A stretch of DNA of 64,000 bases from Flavobacterium alkalisoli (GTDB lineage: Bacteria > Bacteroidota > Bacteroidia > Flavobacteriales > Flavobacteriaceae), in the NCBI RefSeq assembly GCF_008000935.1, contig NZ_CP042831.1, forward strand, positions 1 to 64,000, given 5' to 3'. A model generated the notes under the pieces. That model was not told the DNA's origin. It searched no databases and saw only the letters and a program-made list of their open reading frames with translations. Shown piece by piece: positions 8,005-16,646 of this stretch. The translations under genes were made by a program, and so were the position numbers. Each line of letters begins with the position of its first letter. Positions within the stretch are counted from its first letter, which is position 1.

Positions 8005-9071
8005 ACAGTACGCTTTTCAATATACTTGGAGTTCATTATGCGAACTATACCCATATAGTCCATAGTGAACTCTATCAAATCGCCCACCTTATATTCTTTA
8101 GGGTTTTCACCTAAATCCAAAACAACCATATCCGATGTTGCTCCTGCATATTTAATTTCGGCATCGGTAGCATCAAGGTGCTTCATATCTATATCCAGCA
8201 GGCCAATATCAATAATAGCCCTAATGGTGGTTTTACCGTGGTCGCTTTCATCAAAATCAAAACTTGTACCTTCAAGATTTGTACCCATTTCACCAGTTGG
8301 CACTATAGGCTTTTCATAAAGCTCAATAATTTCTGCATATAGTTTGAAGATATCATTTTCCATATGCTCAAACTTTTCGTTATTGTACACATCGGTACCC
8401 ATGAAAAGGGTTTCGCCTACCCTGAAATGATTTATCCCCACAGGTATAAGCCCCTGCTTAACCAAAGGTATTGTTACAGATGAACCCCCTGATATAAATG
8501 GTATTTTCACATTGAATTTAGCCTCAACCAACTGCTTATATAAACTAAGCTGGATTAGCTTATCATTATTAGGAAGCACACCATAAAGACAGGAAAGATT
8601 AGTACCCAAACCTATGATTTCTATATTCTTCATCTGGAAAACACGCGAATAGAAATCAACAAAGTCTTCCCGCATTACTCCCTCGCGAAGTTCACCCAAA
8701 TCAATCATAATAATAATCTTATGGGTTACTCCTTGTTTTTGGGCTTCTTTAGAAAGCATTTCAATAGTCCTGAAATCAGTATTCATACTGATGTCGGCAT
8801 ATTTAATTACATCATTAATTGCTCCTTTAGCCGGTGGTTTTATATAGATAGTCTCTACATTTTTATCAATAGCCTTGATCGTTTTAAGGTTACTGATTCT
8901 GGAATCCGAATACTGACTGATTCCCATTTTTAAAAGCTCTGTAAGGTACTCTTTATTACCACACAGAATTTTGGTAACTACAGACCAGTAAATATTATGC
9001 TCTTTAAAAAAGGAGTTTAAGTAATTAAAGTTTATTTTAAGTTTTTTTGTATCTAGTGTTATAAAAGCCAT
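8001..9071 (-). CDS. PLP-dependent alanine/ornithine racemase family protein
   Basis: A 356-aa cytoplasmic protein of the fold-type III PLP racemase group (alanine racemase N-terminal domain), closest in style to ornithine racemases (Orr). It begins AFITLDTKKLKINFNYLN, and the probable PLP lysine is in VVTKILCGNKEYL near residue 36. The GINHFRVGETLFMGTD segment near 215-230 matches the alanine/ornithine racemase family. Substrate choice between alanine, ornithine and another amino acid is not decidable here. Its ATG overlaps the stop of the upstream GNAT gene (TAATG), so they are coupled. The downstream stop overlaps that of sulP. Confidence 0.85.
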   Translation of the reverse strand: MAFITLDTKKLKINFNYLNSFFKEHNIYWSVVTKILCGNKEYLTELLKMGISQYSDSRISNLKTIKAIDKNVETIYIKPPAKGAINDVIKYADISMNTDFRTIEMLSKEAQKQGVTHKIIIMIDLGELREGVMREDFVDFYSRVFQMKNIEIIGLGTNLSCLYGVLPNNDKLIQLSLYKQLVEAKFNVKIPFISGGSSVTIPLVKQGLIPVGINHFRVGETLFMGTDVYNNEKFEHMENDIFKLYAEIIELYEKPIVPTGEMGTNLEGTSFDFDESDHGKTTIRAIIDIGLLDIDMKHLDATDAEIKYAGATSDMVVLDLGENPKEYKVGDLIEFTMDYMGIVRIMNSKYIEKRTV

Positions 9072-9535
9072 TAGATTGTTTTTTTATACCTCATTTCAAG
9101 GTATTTATTTGTAAATCCAAGATGTTCATAAAGTCCTTTTGCAGGATTATCCGGCTCTACGTGCAGGGCCACATCTCCTTTGGCAGATTCCAGGGCTTCC
9201 TGCATTAGTTTTTTACCAATACCTTTTCCTCTCTGGTTCGGGTCGGTAGCTATATAAACCAGTATATTTTCAGGAATATAACCTCCCATTCCGGTTTCGT
9301 TTATTACCACAGCACCAACAACCTGATTATTATCTTCCAGCCTTGCAGTAAGTACCAGCCCGCCTGTTGTTTTATTTTCCTCTTCGTTTTTATTCAAAGC
9401 ATAATTAACAGCTTTATTAATATCATCCTCAGGATCGCCATATTGTTCTAAACTTTTATATAAAAAGTTAACAACTTCTTTTTGCATTTCATTAGCCAAA
9501 GGTTCATTTGGATGATATTTTTGAATTTTTATCAT
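9071..9535 (-). CDS. GNAT-family N-acetyltransferase
   Basis: A 154-aa cytoplasmic acetyltransferase. The acetyl-CoA pyrophosphate-binding motif RGKGIGKKLM and the following helix are clear, preceded by the strand ILVYIATDPNQ and followed by the typical LGFTNKYLEMRYKK ending. It is the first gene of a two-gene operon with the PLP racemase and overlaps it by one base. The pairing suggests it may acetylate the racemase product, for example a D-amino acid, but this is inference from the coupling. A TAtcTTGC near-promoter sequence lies about 30 bases upstream on the minus strand. Confidence 0.88.
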   Translation of the reverse strand: MIKIQKYHPNEPLANEMQKEVVNFLYKSLEQYGDPEDDINKAVNYALNKNEEENKTTGGLVLTARLEDNNQVVGAVVINETGMGGYIPENILVYIATDPNQRGKGIGKKLMQEALESAKGDVALHVEPDNPAKGLYEHLGFTNKYLEMRYKKTI

Positions 9536-9666
9536 TCTTTTCTATTTATAATTAGTAAAAACGCAAGATAACCCTTTAAAAAACCAATTAAAAACTATTC
9601 CTGTTAAAATATGTTAATATTGGTTTTAAAGCCATTAAAATCACATTACAAATTTTAATGATTTTG

Positions 9667-9674
9667 TATTTTTG
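9667..9674 (+). promoter_or_regulatory. -7 promoter box for nhaA
   Basis: TATTTTTG followed by C is an exact TAnnTTTG match and ends only 4 bases before the ATG at 9679. Transcription would then start at or near the start codon, giving a leaderless or almost leaderless mRNA. This also argues against the upstream ATG at 9658. Confidence 0.5.
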
Positions 9675-9678
9675 CAAT

Positions 9679-10881
9679 ATGGCAAAACTCATTAACCTAA
9701 AGACATTTAAAGAATTTTTTAATTCTTCATCAGGAGGAGGCGTAGTCCTCCTAATTTGTGTGGCAATCTCACTTATTATCGCTAATACCGAAATGGCATG
9801 GGGGTTTGAACATTTCCTCGAGCAAAAAGTAGGATTCCACAACGAGGCAGTACACTTGGAATTTTCAGTTATCAACTGGATTAACGACGGCCTTATGGCT
9901 GTGTTTTTCCTATTAGTAGGACTTGAAATAAAAAGGGAAATTGTAGAAGGTGAACTTTCATCACTTCGCCATGCATCCCTTCCGGTCCTGGCTGCTATAG
10001 GCGGAGTTTTGGTTCCTGCCACAATTTATTCGTTATTTAATGCCGGAACACCTACCGTACACGGTTGGGGTATTCCTATGGCTACCGATATTGCCTTTGC
10101 TTTAGGTATTGTCTCGCTACTTGGAGACAAAGTTCCTACAGGACTTAAAATATTCCTTGCAGCACTTGCTATTGTAGACGATTTAATGGCAATTCTTGTT
10201 ATTGCCATATTCTATACCTCAAACCTGAATTTAGAGTATCTTATGTATGCAGGTGGTATAATGGTTATATTAATTATATTTAACAGACTACGACTTAAAA
10301 ACCTGTTATTCTATTTAATACCGGGTGCTATAATATGGTATTTAATTCACCATTCAGGTATTCACGCTACTATTGCAGGTGTACTTACAGCATTAACATT
10401 ACCAACAACTCCGGATGATAGCGAGTCTCCACTTGAAAAACTGGAGCATGCATTAACTAAACCGGTAAACTTTATCATCATGCCTATATTTGCGATAGCA
10501 AATACTAACATTACTTTTGTTGATGGTATGGTTGAAGGATTGGCTAGCAACTTAGGTTTAGGTATTGTATTAGGCTTATTCTTAGGCAAACCAATTGGTA
10601 TATTTGTCATGTCGTTCATTTCGGTTAAGCTTAAAATAGCAGAACTGCCTAAAAATACGACCTGGACTCACGTAGTAGGATTAGGCATGTTAGGGGGTAT
10701 TGGTTTTACAATGTCAATTTTCATAGCACTGTTATCGTTTAAAACAAGTGTAGATTTACAAACCGAAGCTAAGTTTGCCGTTCTGGTAGCATCAGTACTA
10801 TCGGGTGTATGCGGCTTTGCATGGTTAAGCCTATACAACAAAAAGAAAAAGAAGAAAAAAGAAGCGTTAGCTGAAGCATAA
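9679..10881 (+). CDS. nhaA: Na+/H+ antiporter NhaA
   Basis: An inner-membrane antiporter exchanging Na+ for protons in pH and sodium homeostasis; 400 aa from this start. Typical NhaA segments are visible: INDGLMAVFFLLVGLEIKRE, PMATDIAFALGI, and LAIVDDLMAILVIAIFY with the paired aspartates of the ion site. The C terminus is a basic tail (NKKKKKKKEALAEA). The frame extends 7 codons upstream to 9658, but a promoter box overlaps that stretch and MAKLINLKTF is a better N terminus. It ends in a bidirectional terminator shared with the convergent DUF389 gene. Confidence 0.96.
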   Translation: MAKLINLKTFKEFFNSSSGGGVVLLICVAISLIIANTEMAWGFEHFLEQKVGFHNEAVHLEFSVINWINDGLMAVFFLLVGLEIKREIVEGELSSLRHASLPVLAAIGGVLVPATIYSLFNAGTPTVHGWGIPMATDIAFALGIVSLLGDKVPTGLKIFLAALAIVDDLMAILVIAIFYTSNLNLEYLMYAGGIMVILIIFNRLRLKNLLFYLIPGAIIWYLIHHSGIHATIAGVLTALTLPTTPDDSESPLEKLEHALTKPVNFIIMPIFAIANTNITFVDGMVEGLASNLGLGIVLGLFLGKPIGIFVMSFISVKLKIAELPKNTTWTHVVGLGMLGGIGFTMSIFIALLSFKTSVDLQTEAKFAVLVASVLSGVCGFAWLSLYNKKKKKKKEALAEA

Positions 10882-10882
10882 T

Positions 10883-10912
10883 AAAAAAGAGAGGTTTAAG
10901 CCTCTCTTTTTT
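10883..10912 (+). terminator. Bidirectional terminator between nhaA and the DUF389 gene
   Basis: A 12-bp perfect stem AAAAAAGAGAGG (10883-10894) / CCTCTCTTTTTT (10901-10912) with a 6-base loop. It gives a T run on both strands and lies between the two convergent stop codons. Confidence 0.85.
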
Positions 10913-10917
10913 ATTTA

Positions 10918-12234
10918 TTACTTCTTCCTGAATATCTCAACATTACTTACTGATAACCGTTCATTCAGCCAGCTCTTAAGTCTTTTCTTTTCCTCGTCAG
11001 AAAGATCTTCAGGAGTCGGCGTTTCATACAGTACAGCCGTAACGCCTACTATACTGTCTTTACCGGTTGCAAGATCATGATGTGATACCGAGAATGACTT
11101 TATCTTTGGAAACAGTGATTTGGCTTCTTTTAAAAACTTCTTGTTATCAAAAGTGTTAGCTGCAATCTGCTTTTCAAGCTGTACTATCCTTAAATCCTTT
11201 TGGCTTACCTCGTTCTCTGTGCTTTTTATTTGCTTTAGGATATCACCTTTAAGCGCATTAAATCTGTCTGTACTATCCTGTCTTATTATAAGCCGTGTTC
11301 CTTTAAGGTATTCGTTATTGTCCATTCTTTCCTGCAGCTGGGAAATTTCATTCTTTTCAAAACGTTTTGTAAGAAAAGCAAGCTCCAGTTTTTTAGGAGC
11401 AGTATTAAAACTGGTTTTTTGATACACTACTGTATACCCTCTGTCTGTAAATTCATTATCAATAAAATTACCAACTGTTTTTTTAAACTGTTGTTCCCTG
11501 TATAATGAATATGCCAAATAGGACGCCGGTAAAAGCATTGCAAACGTAAGCATCGATATTATCAACTTAACACGTTTCTGCTGCCTCTCATCAACCTGTT
11601 TTTTAGGCGCATATTTAAGGTATTTTATAATTGCAAAAGTGGCTATACCAATAAAAACACAATTAATACAGTATAGATAAAATGCCCCTAAAAAGTAAGA
11701 CCATTGAAAAGTGGCAATACCATATCCTGCCGTACAAAGCGGAGGCATTAAGGCCGTTGCAATAGCCACACCGGGTATAGGGTTACCCTTCTCTACCCTG
11801 GTTACCGCAATAACCCCTACAAGACCACCCGAAAATGCAATAATTATATCATATATAGTAGGTGCTGTTCTCGCTAATAATTCTGACTGGACATCTTTAA
11901 AAGGGGTTATCAAAAAATAGATGGTGGAGAATATGAGCCCTACTGCTGTTGCGTTAAGAAGATTTTTAAGTGACCTTTTTAAAAGATTAAAATCATACAC
12001 TCCTAAAGCAAAACCCGCACCCACAATGGGACCCATTAAAGGTGAAATTAACATTGCACCAATTACCACTGCTGTCGAGTTAACGTTAAGCCCAACAGAA
12101 GCTATAATTATAGCACAGGCAAGTACCCATAAGTTTGCTCCTTTAAACTCAATGTTCTTTTTTACATTTTCGAGGATTTTTTCCCTGTTATCCTCTCCTT
12201 CATGAAGGTTTAAAATAGCCGCTATTCTTCTCAT
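10918..12234 (-). CDS. DUF389-domain membrane protein
   Basis: A 438-aa protein with a short cytoplasmic N terminus, then a membrane domain of about five to six helices (about residues 35-240). The DUF389-type segment VVIGAMLISPLMGPIVGAG and the VAIATALMPPLCTAGYG segment are clear. The C-terminal half (about 255-438) is charged and partly coiled-coil (ENEVSQKDLRIVQLEKQIA) and probably lies on one face of the membrane. Function of the DUF389 family is not established. It is transcribed alone, convergent with nhaA and sharing its terminator. No strong promoter box is seen upstream. Confidence 0.88.
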   Translation of the reverse strand: MRRIAAILNLHEGEDNREKILENVKKNIEFKGANLWVLACAIIIASVGLNVNSTAVVIGAMLISPLMGPIVGAGFALGVYDFNLLKRSLKNLLNATAVGLIFSTIYFLITPFKDVQSELLARTAPTIYDIIIAFSGGLVGVIAVTRVEKGNPIPGVAIATALMPPLCTAGYGIATFQWSYFLGAFYLYCINCVFIGIATFAIIKYLKYAPKKQVDERQQKRVKLIISMLTFAMLLPASYLAYSLYREQQFKKTVGNFIDNEFTDRGYTVVYQKTSFNTAPKKLELAFLTKRFEKNEISQLQERMDNNEYLKGTRLIIRQDSTDRFNALKGDILKQIKSTENEVSQKDLRIVQLEKQIAANTFDNKKFLKEAKSLFPKIKSFSVSHHDLATGKDSIVGVTAVLYETPTPEDLSDEEKKRLKSWLNERLSVSNVEIFRKK

Positions 12235-12338
12235 CTAATAAAATTGATTGTTGTAAAAAGTAAAATAACCATTACTTATAGTATCTATAAATAATGGTTA
12301 CTGCAATTTATTACTTTTATAGGATATAAAAGGACTGT

Positions 12339-13481
12339 TTAAGAAAAAAGCATTCCTTTAACCCTTCGTTTTAATGTCTTCATTATATCTGTAGGGTAAG
12401 ATCTTTTCCCCATAAAAACATCTGTCATTGCTTCAAAAGCACCCTGCCCGTATTTTTTCATAAAGAGATTTCTTATTTTAGGCTGATCATAAAAGAATTT
12501 AGCCATCAATACACCTACCTTAATTTCTGGAAGCAGTCTTTCTTCCAGTTTACTCATATAAATCTCCTCAGCTTTCTTTACATCAAGATTACTTTCAGCA
12601 ATAGCATCAGCCACAAGCATACCGCTATAAATAGAATTCGAAATACCCTCAGCAGTAACAGAATCAGCAAATCCGGCAGCATCTCCCACTAGAAACACAC
12701 TGTTTTTCACAAAACCGTCAGTCCTTGGACTAACAGGAATCTGAAAACCGTGCTGCTCTTCGCTAATTATGTTATCAATTTTTAGTGTTTTTGTCAAATA
12801 TTCCTGGTAATAATGCTTAAGGTTAATTTTTGTTCTTTTACCTGAAGCAACACCTATAGATAAATGATTTTTTTTAGGAAAACTCCATGCATATCCTCCC
12901 GGAATGGCATCTACATCAAATCGAACCGATTGAGAAAGCCTTTCAAAATCTGCATCAGAAACTTTTACCTCATACTCTAATGCCGGAATTAAAAGCCTTG
13001 TCTCCTTATCCCATCCTGCCATTTTTGCTGTTGGACTTAAAGCACCATCTGCAGCTATAACAAAACGGGTTTTAATTTCCTCTTTACTTGTAGATAGAAA
13101 TGCAAATTCCCCATTCAAATCAAGTCCTGTCAATTTACAATCATCAATAACAACTCCACCTTTTTCAGTAACCTTTTTAACTAAAAAATTATCAAAGGTA
13201 TCTCGCATCACCATTGTAATAACAGGCTGATCACGCTCGGTAACAAAATGGAAATTATCACCTACTAAATCTACTTTATAAAACTCTCTTTCTGCAACTT
13301 CGGCAATATCAAATGGCAGCATTTTAACTCCCCTATATACAAAACCACCGCCACAAGTCTTATAACGGGGAAGAGTTTCTTTTTCTAACACAGCAACCGA
13401 AATTCCTTTTTCAGCCAGCTTAAAAGCAGCAGCAGCCCCTGCCGGACCACTACCTACAATAACAACATCAAAATATTTCAT
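12339..13481 (-). CDS. FAD-dependent oxidoreductase, geranylgeranyl-reductase family
   Basis: A 380-aa flavoprotein. The N-terminal Rossmann motif VVIVGSGPAGAAAA binds FAD. A second FAD-contacting segment SVFLVGDAAGFADSVTAEGI lies near residue 255-275. The KTCGGGFVYRG motif near residue 42 is characteristic of geranylgeranyl-reductase-like enzymes that reduce isoprenoid chains or hydroxylate lipids. The real substrate in this organism is unknown; menaquinone or lipid side-chain reduction is possible. The gene stands alone. A TAAATTTG sequence lies almost on the start codon (13490-13483), which may be chance. Confidence 0.88.
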   Translation of the reverse strand: MKYFDVVIVGSGPAGAAAAFKLAEKGISVAVLEKETLPRYKTCGGGFVYRGVKMLPFDIAEVAEREFYKVDLVGDNFHFVTERDQPVITMVMRDTFDNFLVKKVTEKGGVVIDDCKLTGLDLNGEFAFLSTSKEEIKTRFVIAADGALSPTAKMAGWDKETRLLIPALEYEVKVSDADFERLSQSVRFDVDAIPGGYAWSFPKKNHLSIGVASGKRTKINLKHYYQEYLTKTLKIDNIISEEQHGFQIPVSPRTDGFVKNSVFLVGDAAGFADSVTAEGISNSIYSGMLVADAIAESNLDVKKAEEIYMSKLEERLLPEIKVGVLMAKFFYDQPKIRNLFMKKYGQGAFEAMTDVFMGKRSYPTDIMKTLKRRVKGMLFS

Positions 13482-13690
13482 TCAAATTTATAATAAGGTC
13501 AGTTTTTAATGGCCGAAGATAGATAAATTTAATCTTTCCTCCCCATTATCACATTGTAAACAACAAGCATAAAATACTGATAATAATTAAATAAACTTTA
13601 ATAATTAAAAAAATATTTAAATTTTAAATGTTATATTTTTTTTAACCTTCTACTTTTCACTATATTAGCCTTTGCTAACCAGTAAGTTAT

Positions 13691-14119
13691 ATGAATACCC
13701 CACTTGAAATAGTAGCAGGAGCACTGCTCCTTATGATTTTTCTCATATACATAATAAATAAAATACCTATGTATAGAGAGGAAAGATTAGAACTGCTTAC
13801 TAAGTATCGCAAGACTCAGAATACATTTCTTAAAGTTCAGGATATGCTTAGTGACTACATACTTAGCCATGACGCCATAGACCAGCCTATTATGCCTGGT
13901 GTTAGTTGTGGTGAGTATTTGCATGAAATGAAAAAGGAATTTTCTAAAAATCTTTCTAAAAACCTGTTATTAAAAATCAGAAGATGTAATAACAGAAGAG
14001 TTATTAACAGGATAAACTCTATGCTTAACGAGCAGAGCAACAAGCTTATTAAAACGAGAGAACTGATTAATCAGTTGCAAAAAAAAAGCTCTGATAATTC
14101 AGAGCTTTGTGCAGGTTAA
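13691..14119 (+). CDS. Hypothetical protein with an N-terminal membrane anchor
   Basis: A 142-aa protein not recognised as a known family. Residues about 5-23 (IVAGALLLMIFLIYIINKI) form one membrane helix. The rest is charged, helical and Lys/Arg-rich, probably cytoplasmic or coiled-coil. The last 15 codons contain the hairpin that terminates the convergent gene. The TAgccTTTG sequence about 25 bases upstream resembles a -7 box with one extra base. It stands alone between the FAD-reductase gene (divergent) and a lysozyme-fold gene (convergent). No function is assigned. Confidence 0.65.
   Translation: MNTPLEIVAGALLLMIFLIYIINKIPMYREERLELLTKYRKTQNTFLKVQDMLSDYILSHDAIDQPIMPGVSCGEYLHEMKKEFSKNLSKNLLLKIRRCNNRRVINRINSMLNEQSNKLIKTRELINQLQKKSSDNSELCAG
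14085..14108 (-). terminator. Terminator of the lysozyme-fold gene, lying inside the opposing gene
   Basis: The 10-bp perfect stem AAAGCTCTGA (14085-14094) / TCAGAGCTTT (14099-14108) has a TAAT loop. On the minus strand it is followed by eight T (complement of 14080-14087), as in an intrinsic terminator. It is located in the last codons of the plus-strand hypothetical gene. Confidence 0.75.
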
Positions 14120-14127
14120 ATAAATAT

Positions 14128-14778
14128 TTAATCCAGTTTTACTTTAGCATTAGGGTTTGCAACAATGTTTGAGGTATCATAACCTCCAAACCTTTTTATG
14201 TAGCTTCTTAACGAAGTTCCAAAACCATCTTTAAACCCTTCTGTACCGTTACTTCTAAGGAATTTTTTAACTGATCCTGCTCCACCTAGGTGGGCTGCAG
14301 CCAGTAATCCTGATTCGGTAATTTTAATACCATTAATTGTTTTACCTTCGTAACGCTTAATTTCTTTTCTTAGTTCCCATTTGTTTTTAGAAAGTAACGC
14401 TTTAAAAGCTCTTTCCTGCAACTTAGGATTGTTTAAAAACTCTTTAGTATCCTTAATACCTATAGCTCTTAAAGTACTCTTCCCAAACTGGTATTTACCC
14501 ATGTAACCATAAGGATTTACCAGTTTATAAAGCCCCTGAGATTCTTTTATGGCTATCGCCTGTTTAAAACCAATGTAAGATTTCCCGGTAAAAGGAAAAT
14601 TATAACTGGTTTTAGCAGTTTCGTCAATCGTTGGCACAGTATAGTTTGTAATCTCATCTTCTGAAAGGTGAAAACCTTCTATCCTGCCAAACTGTTTTGC
14701 ATCGTTAGTTTTAAATCCTGAACTTACAATTGCAATGAAAAGGGATAACCCTAAAAAATAACTCCATTTTTTTATCAT
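14128..14778 (-). CDS. Secreted lysozyme-fold (transglycosylase-like) protein
   Basis: A 216-aa exported protein that probably acts on peptidoglycan. Residues 1-22 form a signal peptide or anchor (KKWSYFLGLSLFIAIVSSG). The lysozyme-like core runs from about 75 to 195: AIAIKESQGLYKLVNPYGYM carries the probable catalytic Glu, followed by GKYQFGKSTLRAIGI and the GLLAAAHLGGAGSVKKFL segment. The frame is open to an ATG at 14829, but a TATCTTTG promoter box overlaps that ATG, so 14778 is the likely start and restores the signal peptide at the N terminus. It could be a lytic transglycosylase or an uncharacterised relative; cleavage has not been shown. Confidence 0.8.
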   Translation of the reverse strand: MIKKWSYFLGLSLFIAIVSSGFKTNDAKQFGRIEGFHLSEDEITNYTVPTIDETAKTSYNFPFTGKSYIGFKQAIAIKESQGLYKLVNPYGYMGKYQFGKSTLRAIGIKDTKEFLNNPKLQERAFKALLSKNKWELRKEIKRYEGKTINGIKITESGLLAAAHLGGAGSVKKFLRSNGTEGFKDGFGTSLRSYIKRFGGYDTSNIVANPNAKVKLD

Positions 14779-14826
14779 AAACACTGATTTCTCACCGTCT
14801 GTCACCCATGTGAAATTTCTCGATGG

Positions 14827-14859
14827 CAAAGATAACTAAAATTATTTGATTGATTTACA
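14827..14859 (-). promoter_or_regulatory. Promoter of the lysozyme-fold gene
   Basis: On the minus strand TATCTTTG (14834-14827) matches TAnnTTTG exactly, with a -33 TTG at 14859-14857, 22 bases away. The predicted transcript start is about 40 bases before the ATG at 14778 and rules out the longer open frame. Confidence 0.65.
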
Positions 14860-15009
14860 ATAAATTAACTTTTAAATATATTTTTAACACTAATTTACTC
14901 ATCCAAAAAAGCAAAGAATTTTCTGTAAACACTGTAAACAAAGGGCTCTTCGCAAAACCAAAAATTTTGTCAACATCAGATGTTCATATCTGCATTTTAA
15001 CTAAAAATT

Positions 15010-15041
15010 AACCCCGAAAACGTTTTACCATTTTCGGGGTT
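15010..15041 (-). terminator. Terminator of the mltG operon
   Basis: An 11-bp perfect stem AACCCCGAAAA (15010-15020) / TTTTCGGGGTT (15031-15041) with a 10-base loop. On the minus strand it is followed by AATTTTTAG. It lies 29 bases after the mltG stop codon. A T-rich stretch on the other side makes it usable in both directions. Confidence 0.8.
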
Positions 15042-15069
15042 TTATATTTTAAAAGGTTAAATCTTTAGC

Positions 15070-16107
15070 TTATTTTATTCCCATTTTGTTTACCCATGCA
15101 ACATACTTTTGCCTGTTTACGGCGTGCTGTGCAGCAGTAACTGCAAACTCATGATAACCAAAGTTTGTTACACTGGCACAAAAGTAAATGTAATTGTGCT
15201 GTTCCGGATTTAATACCGCATCTATAGCAGAAATATCGGGCATAGCTATCGGCCCAGGAGGTATTCCTGTATACATGTAAGTATTATAAGGAGAATCTAC
15301 TTCAAGGTGCTTAAAATATACCCTTTTAATTACCTGATCAAAATCGCCCGATTGCTTTTTAACAGCATAAATAACCGTTGGATCGGCCTCCAGCTTCATG
15401 CCTTTCTTAATCCTGTTAAGATAAACTCCTGCCACTCTTGGCCTTTCGTCTGCCTTAACGGTTTCCTTATGAACGATAGAAGCCAGTGCTATTACCTGTA
15501 ATGGGGTTAAGCCCAGAGCCTCTGCTTTTGCAACTCTTTCCTCATTCCAAAACTTTCTGTACTCTTTAGCCATTCTCTCACGGAACTTGTTAGGGCTAAC
15601 ATCCCAAAAGAACTCATAAGTGTTAGGTATAAATATGCTAAGTATATTATCCTCATTAAATCCGTTCTCTTCCATAAACTGCTTATCTGTAAAAGCGGTA
15701 TATAACGCAAGGCTATCCGGCTCAATCTGCTCTGCTATCCTACCAACAGTCTTAGCAAATGTTTCCTGATTATTAAACGAAATGTTTACGGTAACAGGCT
15801 GTCTAAGGGAGTTAATAATATCGTTGCTGTTCATGCCGTTTTTAAACACAAATTTACCCGCCTTTACATTCCTTACATACGATTTCTTTTCAGCTACCAT
15901 CCTAAAACGATCCATGTTTTCAACATAGGGCTTTACAATTTGCTCTACATCGGCATACAGAGAACCGGTAGGTATGTAAATAGCTACTTTACTATCGGAA
16001 AAAGCTGTATTAGGAGAAAAGATATCTTTATAGATCTTATAGCCATATACACTGGCTGCAGTAATAACCACTAGAGAAAATATCCCTATAATTTTTCTAA
16101 GTTTCAA
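15070..16107 (-). CDS. mltG: Endolytic murein transglycosylase MltG
   Basis: Cleaves nascent peptidoglycan glycan strands and probably sets their length; inner-membrane anchored, acting in the periplasm. The 345-aa protein has one N-terminal membrane helix (about 5-23) and a YceG/MltG domain to the end. The catalytic-Glu segment is ASIVHKETVKADERPRVAGV, followed by the family motif YLNRIKKGMKLEADPTVIYA and then the GIPPGPIAMPDISAI segment. It starts 5 bases after the GNAT gene, which overlaps dapF, so dapF, GNAT and mltG form one operon linking diaminopimelate synthesis and wall assembly. Confidence 0.94.
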   Translation of the reverse strand: MKLRKIIGIFSLVVITAASVYGYKIYKDIFSPNTAFSDSKVAIYIPTGSLYADVEQIVKPYVENMDRFRMVAEKKSYVRNVKAGKFVFKNGMNSNDIINSLRQPVTVNISFNNQETFAKTVGRIAEQIEPDSLALYTAFTDKQFMEENGFNEDNILSIFIPNTYEFFWDVSPNKFRERMAKEYRKFWNEERVAKAEALGLTPLQVIALASIVHKETVKADERPRVAGVYLNRIKKGMKLEADPTVIYAVKKQSGDFDQVIKRVYFKHLEVDSPYNTYMYTGIPPGPIAMPDISAIDAVLNPEQHNYIYFCASVTNFGYHEFAVTAAQHAVNRQKYVAWVNKMGIK

Positions 16108-16112
16108 TTTGC

Positions 16113-16646
16113 TTATTTTTGTTTGTGTATTAACTGATACAGGGCTTCATCTTTATACTGGTTATCAACTCTGTTCCAGTCTTTTTTAACCCCTATTTGC
16201 TCGAAGCCAAAATTAGTAAAAAGTGTGATACTTGCTACGTTGCCCGTATCAATATTTGCATAAAGCTGATGAAGCTGCAATCTATGGAATGCATAGTCAA
16301 TTAAAAGTCCTAAAGCTTCCTTCCCAACACCTTTGTTTCGATGTTCCTCATTACGGATTATTATGCCTATCCCCGCTCTTTGATTTACAGGGTCAAGGTC
16401 AAAAAGATCAATTAATCCTAAGGCTGTAAAACCATCTTTTTCACAAATAGCAAGCCTTAGTTGTTTTGCCTCATAAATATCCTGATGTGCATTTTCAAGA
16501 TACTGACGGATAAGAAAACGACTGTAAGGTGTCTGGGTATTGCTTACCTCCCAAATCTCCTCATTGTTTTCAATACTATATATAAACTCAAGGTCCTCCG
16601 GTTCAAGGGCTCTTAAAAATATAGTATTTCCCTGTAGTGTTACCAT
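16113..16646 (-). CDS. GNAT acetyltransferase, RimJ/RimL-like
   Basis: A 177-aa cytoplasmic acetyltransferase. The acetyl-CoA loop is HRNKGVGKEALGLLIDYAF, and the IDTGNVASITLFTNFGFEQIG segment is typical of the RimJ/RimL/SpeG-like branch of the superfamily. The first strand and loop FLRALEPEDLEFIYSIEN also fit. The substrate is unknown; protein N-termini, amino acids or polyamines are all possible. It overlaps the 3' end of dapF by 7 bases and is followed after 5 bases by mltG, so it belongs to their operon. Confidence 0.88.
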   Translation of the reverse strand: MVTLQGNTIFLRALEPEDLEFIYSIENNEEIWEVSNTQTPYSRFLIRQYLENAHQDIYEAKQLRLAICEKDGFTALGLIDLFDLDPVNQRAGIGIIIRNEEHRNKGVGKEALGLLIDYAFHRLQLHQLYANIDTGNVASITLFTNFGFEQIGVKKDWNRVDNQYKDEALYQLIHKQK

